Shown piece after piece: positions 35,141 to 41,508 of a DNA stretch of 64,000 nt. Position 1 is the first letter of the stretch. Every line of letters begins with the position of its first letter. The translations under genes were made by a program, and so were the position numbers. This DNA is from Gp6-AA40 sp036274155 (lineage in GTDB: Bacteria; Acidobacteriota; Vicinamibacteria; Vicinamibacterales; UBA2999): assembly GCA_036274155.1 (NCBI GenBank), contig DASUGH010000015.1, forward strand, positions 15,590 through 79,589. The letters run 5' to 3'. A model generated the notes under the pieces. The model ran no database searches. It saw only the letters and a program-made list of their open reading frames with translations, and had not been told where the DNA came from.

Positions 35141-36288
35141 TGAGGCGGCTCCACCTCTTGCTGCTCACGGCCGTTGCGCTGGTCGTCGTGTGGATTGTCT
35201 CTCCGCACGAAGCGCTCTCTCACGGGGCAGTGACGACGACCGTGTACTTCGACCGCGAGATCGTTCGCATCCTCAACAACCGGTGCGTGATGTGCCACAT
35301 GGACGGCGGCCTGTCGTTTCCGCTCTCCACCTACGAAGAGACGTGGGTGCGCGGCCGGTCGATCCGGACCGAGGTGCTCCGCCGTCACATGCCGCCGTGG
35401 CCTGCGGTTGCCGGCTACGGGCGGTTCGCCAACGACAACGGTCTGACGCTGCGCGAGACGCAGTTCCTCGTGTCGTGGGTCGAGGGGCTCGGGCCGAGAA
35501 ATGGCGGAACCGTCTTTCTCAACGTCAGCGATCCGAAGGCGGCACCCCGCCAGGAGGTCCGTGCCTCGGCCCACGTCGGCCACTGGCAGCTCGGAGAGCC
35601 GGACCTCGCGCGATCGCTCGAGGCAGGAACAATCGCCGCGCGACAGCCCGACGGCATTCATCGCACGACCGTCGACCTGGGGCTCACCTCGGCGGGGCCG
35701 GTCAGCGGCGTGGAATACCAGCCAGCCGATCGGCGCATCGTGCGCGGCGCCGTCTTCACCGTGCAGCAGACGGGACAGTGGCTGGGCAGTTGGACCCCCT
35801 GGTACGGCTATCACCGTCTGCCGGCAGGCGCTGCCATCACCCTGCCCGCCGGGGCTCGCATCGTTGCCGAGATTCACTATCGCGGAACGACCGAACCGGT
35901 GGTCGACCGCGGAACGCTCGGCGTCTTCTTTGCCGATCGGCAGGCAGCGCAGCGCGCATCCGATCTCGTGATGGACGCAAAGCCCGACGGCGAACCCGGG
36001 AAGGTACGCGGCAGCGTCAAGGTTGCCGCCGACACACGTGTGTGGGCTCTGCGGGTGGACCTCGATCGCGACGCCTCTGCGCTCGAGGTGTCCGCGCGGC
36101 GACCGGATGGTGGAACCGACGTTCTGCTGTTCGCCAGGAACCTCTCGACTGAGTGGCCCACGCCGTTCGTGCTCGAAGAACCGCACCTGCTTCGCAAGGG
36201 CACCGAGCTTCGCTTCACGGTGATGAGTGGCGATGCAGGCAGGGCACGCGCCGCACTCCGTACCCGCCTGACGCTCAGCCGGTTCTGA
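35137..36288 (+). CDS. Exported c-type cytochrome with C-terminal beta-sandwich domains
   Basis: 383 residues from ATG 35137 (overlapping the upstream stop). The signal peptide ends near 'ALSHGAV'. One heme motif CVMCH (about residue 50) is followed by 'RTEVLRRHMPPWPAVAGYGR'. The 'RxMPPW' sequence is typical of heme domains linked to copper type II ascorbate-dependent monooxygenase-like modules. The C-terminal part has 'GYHRLPAGAAITLPAGARIV' then AEIHYRG, in which His may bind copper. Role inferred: periplasmic electron transfer, possibly to a copper site, with the metal-binding neighbour supplying metal. Confidence 0.8.
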   Translation: MMRRLHLLLLTAVALVVVWIVSPHEALSHGAVTTTVYFDREIVRILNNRCVMCHMDGGLSFPLSTYEETWVRGRSIRTEVLRRHMPPWPAVAGYGRFANDNGLTLRETQFLVSWVEGLGPRNGGTVFLNVSDPKAAPRQEVRASAHVGHWQLGEPDLARSLEAGTIAARQPDGIHRTTVDLGLTSAGPVSGVEYQPADRRIVRGAVFTVQQTGQWLGSWTPWYGYHRLPAGAAITLPAGARIVAEIHYRGTTEPVVDRGTLGVFFADRQAAQRASDLVMDAKPDGEPGKVRGSVKVAADTRVWALRVDLDRDASALEVSARRPDGGTDVLLFARNLSTEWPTPFVLEEPHLLRKGTELRFTVMSGDAGRARAALRTRLTLSRF

Positions 36289-36317
36289 TCCACAAAGGGC
36301 GTTTCGCGGCTGCGGTT

Positions 36318-37271
36318 TCAGCTCTGATCTTCCGGCCGACTCTCGGAGGCATCGAAGACGATCTCCATCCCATATGGGAGATACGACAGCCGATTGTGGT
36401 CGACCAGCCCGTACATTCCGGCCTCGGGGATCCGGAATTCAACGATCGCCCCGCCGCCGGGCGTAACGCCGTAGCTTTGAACGCTGCGGAACTCCGACGC
36501 GCCATCGTAGACAGTGTCGAGAATCGTACCCATCACGTGAATCGCCGACACACCGGGACCGACGTTCACGACATACGCCCGCACGAGATCACCTGGCCGA
36601 ACCTTCAACGCCGTGTGCTCGAGCCGGCCGTTGAACATGACCATGGTCGGGTCGTTCTTCTGTACGCGAGCCGGATCGGCTCCAGGAATGTGCCCGGACG
36701 CGTCGGCTTCGCCATACAGCGCGCCCTGGACGACGACGAGCTCGCGGGCCGCGCGCAACGGCCGGCTGCGCGGATAGACGATCATCGCGCCATAGAGGCC
36801 GGACTTGATGTGCTGATCGGTGACAGCTCCCGCGGCGCAGTGATACATGAACGCACCCGGGGTATCGACAGTCTTCTCGATCCTCATCGAGCCGTTCGGC
36901 GCAACCGGACCGAAATGCATCATGTCGGTCCGCAGCGCGTGCGAATCGAGTCCATGCCACGTTTCCGCATGATTGGCCACTGTGATCGTCACGCGGTCAC
37001 CTTCGCAGGCCTCGAGTGTCGGTCCGGGAAGCTTGCCGTTGTAGACCCAGGCATCGAGGCGCATCCCCATCCCGAGATCGACGGTCACTTCGCGCGCGTC
37101 GAGCGTGAACGACTTTTCCTTCGGCCCGGCGCACGTAGCGACCTGCCCGGCCAGCGCCGGCAGGTCTGGCGCAACGAAAGGGCTGTCGCCGGAGGGGTTT
37201 GCCGCCTGTGGCGTCGCGCAGGCGGCTGTGATGGTCGCGAACGCCGCCCCGACAATGAGCATGGGACGCAT
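36318..37271 (-). CDS. NirK-like two-domain copper oxidase with Leu at the axial type 1 position
   Basis: 317 residues from ATG 37271, with GGAGGA ribosome site and a lipobox-like 'ATITAACATP'. Aligned by eye to copper nitrite reductase: type 1 ligands His106, Cys145 and His154 are present; type 2 ligands His111, His144 and His292 are present; catalytic Asp109 and His245 ('VSAIHVMG') are present. Spacing from Cys145 to His154 and to position 159 equals that of the Alcaligenes enzyme (136, 145, 150), but residue 159 is Leu ('IKSGLYG'), not Met. It is probably a periplasmic lipoprotein reducing nitrite to NO, or a related oxidase. It lies 14 bases downstream of the RIC gene, in the same operon. 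Confidence 0.85.
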   Translation of the reverse strand: MRPMLIVGAAFATITAACATPQAANPSGDSPFVAPDLPALAGQVATCAGPKEKSFTLDAREVTVDLGMGMRLDAWVYNGKLPGPTLEACEGDRVTITVANHAETWHGLDSHALRTDMMHFGPVAPNGSMRIEKTVDTPGAFMYHCAAGAVTDQHIKSGLYGAMIVYPRSRPLRAARELVVVQGALYGEADASGHIPGADPARVQKNDPTMVMFNGRLEHTALKVRPGDLVRAYVVNVGPGVSAIHVMGTILDTVYDGASEFRSVQSYGVTPGGGAIVEFRIPEAGMYGLVDHNRLSYLPYGMEIVFDASESRPEDQS

Positions 37272-37285
37272 AGGTCCTCCAGGAG

Positions 37286-38005
37286 TCAGCTGCGGTGACG
37301 CTGTTCGAGCTCCACTGCTCTGGGGAACAGCACGTTGTTCTCCAGGTGGACGTGCTGGTGCAGATCCCCTTCGAAGCGCGCCAGTTCCGAGAGGCACACG
37401 CGGTAGGTCGTGCACGCGTCCGGTGGTGGCGTGTAGCCGGCCGTGAGCTCGCGAATGGCGCGCATCTCGTCGCCCGCTTCCTGGTGTTCCCGTTCCATCA
37501 TGCGGATCGGGTTCTCGACCGTGCCGAACGGACTCGGCAGCCGGCTGTTGCCGGGGGCGATGGCGAGCTCACGGATGTAGGGGAACAACATCCATTCTTC
37601 CTTCATCATGTGGCGCAGGAGCTCGCCGCCCAGCTGCTCGAAGGCCTCGGCGACGCGGACCAGCTCCGGATGCCGGGCACCGTGCACGTCGATCAGCTTC
37701 GCCAGATACCGGGAGATGAGCGGCAGCGCCGAGCGGACATACGCGTGATGCGTCCCGACGATGTGATCGATGAGGCGGTCGAGCGGCCAACTGATGGTCT
37801 CGCGGCCGTCCGGTTCGTCTGAGGCCAGCGCTTCCAGAGCACGCTCGACGTTGACGGGATCGACCGCCGCCGTCCGGCAGGCCTCGGCTACCGAGCGGCG
37901 ACCGCCGCAGCAGAAGTCGATGCCAAACTGCTCGAATATCGCGGCGGCGCGGGAATCTGCCGCGACAATGTCGCCTATGGTGGCCTTTTCGAATGACTGG
38001 GTCAT
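37286..38005 (-). CDS. RIC/ScdA/YtfE/DnrN family di-iron protein
   Basis: 239 residues from ATG 38005 with an AAGGAG ribosome site. The N-terminal ScdA_N domain has 'AAAIFEQFGIDFCCGGRRSV' (CC motif). The hemerythrin-like domain supplies iron ligands: 'LIDHIVGTHHAYVRSALPLI', 'HPELVRVAEAFEQLGGELLR' followed by HMMKEEWMLFPYI, 'MMEREHQEAGDEMRAI' and 'FEGDLHQHVHLENNVLFPRA'. RIC proteins repair iron-sulfur clusters damaged by NO or oxidants. Cotranscription with a NirK-like enzyme, and a divergent Crp/Fnr gene, indicate a nitrosative-stress response. Confidence 0.92.
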   Translation of the reverse strand: MTQSFEKATIGDIVAADSRAAAIFEQFGIDFCCGGRRSVAEACRTAAVDPVNVERALEALASDEPDGRETISWPLDRLIDHIVGTHHAYVRSALPLISRYLAKLIDVHGARHPELVRVAEAFEQLGGELLRHMMKEEWMLFPYIRELAIAPGNSRLPSPFGTVENPIRMMEREHQEAGDEMRAIRELTAGYTPPPDACTTYRVCLSELARFEGDLHQHVHLENNVLFPRAVELEQRHRS

Positions 38006-38050
38006 GATGCGCTCCTTACAGGCCCAGCGTAGCAACCAGGCGAAGCGAGC

Positions 38051-38070
38051 GGTATGACGGGCGTCATACC
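38051..38070. promoter_or_regulatory. Perfect 20-bp palindrome, probable Crp/Fnr-family operator
   Basis: GGTATGACGGGCGTCATACC has 8-bp perfect arms and a 4-base centre, the same geometry as Fnr/Dnr boxes (TTGAT-N4-ATCAA) but with TATGAC half-sites. It is centred about 55 bases upstream of the RIC start codon and about 70 bases upstream of the divergent Crp/Fnr gene, so it could control both. Confidence 0.65.
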
Positions 38071-38080
38071 GACGAAAATA

Positions 38081-38136
38081 GAGGTGCGGCGGTGCGAGGG
38101 TGCTGGGTGCGAGGGTGCTGGGTGCGAGGGTGCTGA
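38081..38136. repeat. GGTGCGAG-type satellite (locus 2 of 3), 15-bp periodicity
   Basis: Three copies of GGGTGCGAGGGTGCT (15 bases) after a shorter 'gaggtgcggcggtgcgag'. The tract forms the leader of the Crp/Fnr gene and runs into its GTG start region. It shares its unit with the tracts at 14218 and 39843. Confidence 0.85.
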
Positions 38137-38822
38137 ACGTGAACCTCGACGAAATGCTGCGCCGGACAACCATCTTCCGGCGGCTCGCCGGCGAAGATCG
38201 GCAACGCGTCGCGAACGTGGCGACCGTGCGCGAGTACGAGAAAGGCGCCACCATCTTCAGCGAGGGAGACGCGTCCGACCAGCTGTACACAATCGTCAGC
38301 GGCCGCGTGAAGGTGTTCAAGACGACGGCGCGCGGCACGGACGTGATTCTGGAGATCTTTGGACCCGGCGATCCGCTGGGTGCCGTGGCGGTCTACGAGT
38401 CGCGGGCGTATCCGGCCGGCGCGATCGCGATCGAGCCGACGACCTGCCTGCTGATTCCGCGAACGGCCTTCTTCTCACTGCTGGAACTCCACCCGACCAT
38501 CGTCCGTAGTCTTCTCAGCGGGCTGACGCATCGGCTCGTCGAGCTGACGAGCCGCCTGGCCGAGCTCTCCGGCGGCCGGGTGGAGGCTCGGCTGGCCCGG
38601 TTCTTCCTGAAGCTGGCCACCGACATCGGTCAGCGCCGGCCCGAGGGGACGTTCATCCCGCTGGCGCTGTCACGACAGGAGATCGCCGACATGATCGGCA
38701 CGACCATCGAGACCTCCATCCGCGTGATGAGCCGTTGGGGCAAGGAAGATCTCATTCACACCGAAAAGGACGGTTTCCTGCTGCGCGATCGAACCGCCCT
38801 CGAAGCGATCGCCATGAGCTGA
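38130..38822 (+). CDS. Crp/Fnr family transcription regulator (Dnr-like)
   Basis: About 230 residues from GTG 38130; GTG 38139 is nearly as likely, while the ATG at 38100 would translate the satellite. The cyclic-nucleotide-binding fold is at about 8-125 ('GATIFSEGDASDQLYTIVSG' followed by RVKVFK), with a dimer helix and a C-terminal winged helix ('LSRQEIADMIGTTIETSIRV'). The recognition helix keeps the E-xxx-R pair. No N-terminal Cys cluster exists, so it is not an iron-sulfur Fnr. A heme- or NO-sensing Dnr/NnrR type fits the neighbouring RIC and NirK-like genes. The 20-bp palindrome upstream is its probable operator. Confidence 0.88.
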   Translation: MLNVNLDEMLRRTTIFRRLAGEDRQRVANVATVREYEKGATIFSEGDASDQLYTIVSGRVKVFKTTARGTDVILEIFGPGDPLGAVAVYESRAYPAGAIAIEPTTCLLIPRTAFFSLLELHPTIVRSLLSGLTHRLVELTSRLAELSGGRVEARLARFFLKLATDIGQRRPEGTFIPLALSRQEIADMIGTTIETSIRVMSRWGKEDLIHTEKDGFLLRDRTALEAIAMS

Positions 38823-38921
38823 CCGCGAGGTCGCACCAGGAGCGTTCCTGCCACGATGTCTCGCGGCCACTGGCGCAGCAGCCGATAAGCCCTTCGTCGC
38901 TCGCCGAACCACATTCACACC

Positions 38922-39797
38922 ATGCATCCCGACGGCAGACGCACCTCGAATCGCTCGTCACGGCGATCTTTCCTTGCGGCGTCCGCCGCTGCGGCTGTCT
39001 CAGGCGTCGGCCTTGGGCTTGGCATCTATACGTGGCAGGTGGAGCCGCACTGGCTCGAGATCGTTCACCGGCCGCTGCCGATCGACGGCCTTCCGCGGGC
39101 GCTGCACGGTTGCACGCTCGCGCAACTGAGCGACATTCACGTCGGCACGCGTGTCGCCGACAGCTACATCGCCAGCACGTTCGAGCGAGTCCGCGGGCTG
39201 GCTCCAGACGTCATCGCGTATACCGGCGACTTCGTGAGCCATCACGACGAGGTCTTCGCGCATGCGGAGCGGATGTACCGGGACGCGCCACGCGGGCGGC
39301 TCGGCACCTTCGGCGTATTCGGCAATCACGACTACGGCCCTGCCTGGTCGCATCCGGAGATGGCGGAGCGGCTCGGCGCGATACTGCGAGACCTCGGCGT
39401 GCGCATACTGCAGAACGAGGTCGACGAAGTGGCCGGGTTGCAGATAGCCGGCATGGACGATCTCTGGGCGCGGCGATTCGATCCGGTTCGCACGCTGGCG
39501 GCACTCGACCGGCATCGGCCGGCGATCGTCCTGAGCCACAACCCCGACACCGTCGACCGGCCTGGATGGGAGCCCTACAGCGGCTGGATTCTTTCCGGCC
39601 ACACGCACGGCGGCCAGTGCAAGCCGCCGTTTCTGCCGCCGCCGCTGCTGCCGGTGCAGAACCGGCGCTACACGTCGGGCGCGTTCGAGCTCGAAGGCGA
39701 GCGCCGGTTGTACATCAGCCGCGGTGTCGGGCATCTTACGCAGGTGCGTTTCAACGTGAGGCCCGAGGTCACAATCTTCGAGTTGCAAAAGGTGTGA
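38922..39797 (+). CDS. Tat-exported calcineurin-type metallophosphoesterase
   Basis: 291 residues. A Tat-like leader 'SNRSSRRSFLAASAAAAVSG'. All metal motifs are present: LSDIH (DxH), YTGDFV (GD), 'GVFGNHDYG' (GNHD), 'IVLSHNPD' and 'SGHTHGGQ'. It belongs to the YaeI/LpxG-like group of membrane-associated phosphodiesterases, some of which cleave UDP-diacylglucosamine. The substrate here is unknown. The gap of 99 bases to the Crp/Fnr gene shows no other feature. Confidence 0.87.
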   Translation: MHPDGRRTSNRSSRRSFLAASAAAAVSGVGLGLGIYTWQVEPHWLEIVHRPLPIDGLPRALHGCTLAQLSDIHVGTRVADSYIASTFERVRGLAPDVIAYTGDFVSHHDEVFAHAERMYRDAPRGRLGTFGVFGNHDYGPAWSHPEMAERLGAILRDLGVRILQNEVDEVAGLQIAGMDDLWARRFDPVRTLAALDRHRPAIVLSHNPDTVDRPGWEPYSGWILSGHTHGGQCKPPFLPPPLLPVQNRRYTSGAFELEGERRLYISRGVGHLTQVRFNVRPEVTIFELQKV

Positions 39798-39808
39798 AGA
39801 GGGTGTCC

Positions 39809-39834
39809 AACCGAGCTGAAGCTCGGTTCTGCGA
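39809..39834. repeat. 26-bp REP-like palindrome, single copy
   Basis: Exact copy (inverted orientation) of the unit at 32095-32120, located 12 bases after the metallophosphoesterase stop codon. The strong hairpin could serve as a transcript end. Confidence 0.95.
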
Positions 39835-39842
39835 CGGGTTGA

Positions 39843-40018
39843 ACCCGCACCCCCGCACCTTCGCCCCCCGCACCCCCGCACCCCCGCACCCCCGCACCCC
39901 CGCACCCCGCACCGTCGCACCCCGCACCTTCGCACCCCGCACCTTCGCACCCCGCACCCCGCACCCCGCACCCTCGCACCCCCGCACCCTCGCACCCCCG
40001 CACCCCCGCACCCTTGCG
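39843..40018. repeat. GGTGCGAG-type satellite (locus 3 of 3), inverted
   Basis: About 175 bases of C-rich units (CGCACCCC, CGCACCTT, CGCACCCT), the reverse complement of the tract at 14218. It lies between the metallophosphoesterase and the diheme cytochrome gene, so the cytochrome promoter is confined to about 70 bases after it. Confidence 0.9.
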
Positions 40019-40088
40019 CTGTTCTCCCTGCTACACTCACCGCCGACATCCATCCGGGTTCGTCTTCGCACCGAGGAAGGGGTGACTT

Positions 40089-41072
40089 ATGCGCAGATTC
40101 GCGGCTGTCATCATCGCGGGCATGGCTGTCGTTGCCGGAAGCATGCTGCGAGCCGCCGGCGATCCTCCCGCCTGGGCGTACGCAATCTCACCGCCGGCGC
40201 CGGCGGGCGCTCCGGCGGCACAACCCGCCCAACCCGATCCCAAACCCAGAACGCTGCCGGGCAGCACGCTCAGCTTCCCGTTGGCCACGATCCGCGACGC
40301 CTTCGGCCCCGCCGACTGGTTCCCGGGGGATCACCCGGTGATGCCCGAGATCGTCGCCAAGGGGAAGCGTCCCGACGTCCGTGCCTGCAGCCTTTGTCAC
40401 TATCCGAACGGCAAGGGGAGACCCGAGAACGCCGGCGTGGCAGGGCTGCCGGTGTCCTACTTCATCCAGCAGATGCACGACTTCAGGAACGACGTGCGTA
40501 AGAGCGGCGAGCCGCGGAAGGCCAATACGAACCTCATGATCACCATCGCAAAAGGGATGACGGAGGAGGAGATCAAGGCGAGCGCCGAGTACTTCGGATC
40601 AATGAAGTGGACCCCGTGGATCCGCGTCGTCGAGACGAAGGATGTTCCGAAGACGCGCATCCAGGGCGGGATGTACCTCCGGCTCGAAGGGAAGGAGACC
40701 GAGCCGATCGGCATGCGCATCATCGAGACGCCCGAAAACGTCGAGCACACCGAAGAGCTCCGCGATCCGCGCTCCGGCTTCATCGCCTATGCGCCAGTCG
40801 GCAGCATCAAGAAGGGCGAGGCGCTCGTCACCACCGGCGGCAACGGCAGGACCGTGCAGTGCAGCGTGTGCCACGGCGCGGATTTGAAAGGATTGGGTCC
40901 GGTGCCGGGGCTGGCCGGCCGTTCCCCGAGCTATATGGTTCGACAGATGTACGACATGCAGGTGGGGGCGCGCCACGGCGTGTGGACCGACTTGATGAAG
41001 CCGGTCGTCGCGAAGCTGACCGACGAGGACTTCGTGTCGATTGCCGCGTACCTCTCGTCGCGAACCCCGTAG
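40089..41072 (+). CDS. Exported diheme cytochrome c (c4-like)
   Basis: 327 residues, with 'gaggaagg' ribosome site about 8 bases before ATG. A signal peptide (1-22) is followed by a Pro/Ala-rich linker. Two heme motifs: CSLCH (about residue 101) and CSVCH (about 260). Each lies in a class I cytochrome domain ending in helices with Met candidates ('NTNLMITIAKGMTEEEIKAS', 'VGARHGVWTDLMKPVVAKLT' followed by DEDFVSIAAYL). It is a periplasmic electron carrier. Its proximity to the NirK-like gene makes it a possible electron donor to that enzyme, though it is on the other strand and separately transcribed. Confidence 0.87.
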   Translation: MRRFAAVIIAGMAVVAGSMLRAAGDPPAWAYAISPPAPAGAPAAQPAQPDPKPRTLPGSTLSFPLATIRDAFGPADWFPGDHPVMPEIVAKGKRPDVRACSLCHYPNGKGRPENAGVAGLPVSYFIQQMHDFRNDVRKSGEPRKANTNLMITIAKGMTEEEIKASAEYFGSMKWTPWIRVVETKDVPKTRIQGGMYLRLEGKETEPIGMRIIETPENVEHTEELRDPRSGFIAYAPVGSIKKGEALVTTGGNGRTVQCSVCHGADLKGLGPVPGLAGRSPSYMVRQMYDMQVGARHGVWTDLMKPVVAKLTDEDFVSIAAYLSSRTP

Positions 41073-41085
41073 TCCCGGTCCGAAC

Positions 41086-41297
41086 ATGGCCGACGGCATC
41101 GAGCCGACGCATTCGCTCCGAAAAGCGGCTCCGCAGGCCGGAAAAGCGCAGCTCCGGCTTACCGTCGTCAGAACGGGCGTGGGGGCCCCCAACCCCACGC
41201 CCTGTCGCAGGCCTGCGCAGCGTTTTTCGTGCGACCGAAAACGGCCTGCTCCGAACGCTTTTCTCCGCGAACCCGTCCGCTCGATGCATCGGCCGTG
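41086..41297. mobile_element. Imperfect palindromic element of about 210 bp
   Basis: The left half (41086-41150, starting TGGCCGACGGCATCGAGC) is similar to the reverse complement of the right half (41228-41297, which reads GGCCGATGCATCGAGCGGAC on the minus strand). Many positions match over about 60 bases. At the exact centre is a perfect 8-bp hairpin, GCGTGGGG/CCCCACGC (41177-41200). There is no open frame of note. It looks like an old MITE or fold-back element between the cytochrome and alpha-2-macroglobulin genes. Confidence 0.55.
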
Positions 41298-41508
41298 AGT
41301 AATTTGGGCCAGCGCGCGATCTATCCGGTTCATTGGGGAAAGACGGGTAGCGAAGAGCGGGCCGGTTCCTTGCACAGTGGCCAACAGTCCGGGTGTTCAG
41401 GAGCCGAATTCCTGAACAGTGGCACTGTCTTCGATCGGCGGCGTGTCCGGTTGGACCGCAAACCGTGTCCTGCCGGACACCCCGATCGGCTCCACGTGAG
41501 GGATCGTC
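41298..41508. other. Leader region of the alpha-2-macroglobulin operon
   Basis: No gene was seen. It contains a perfect 9-bp hairpin TGTTCAGGA-gccgaat-TCCTGAACA (41394-41418) and an 8-bp inverted repeat GTGTCCGG...CCGGACAC (about 41444-41481). Neither is followed by a T run, so they are more likely operators or RNA structures than terminators. GAGGG at 41497 is a modest ribosome site. Confidence 0.5.

Noticed and set aside
39843..40018. CRISPR-like appearance of C-rich repeats
   Set aside because: The units are 8-9 bases without unique spacers, so this is a satellite, not a CRISPR array.
41394..41418. Hairpin as an intrinsic terminator for the cytochrome gene
   Set aside because: It lies over 300 bases downstream of the stop codon and has no T run; it is kept only as an unexplained hairpin.
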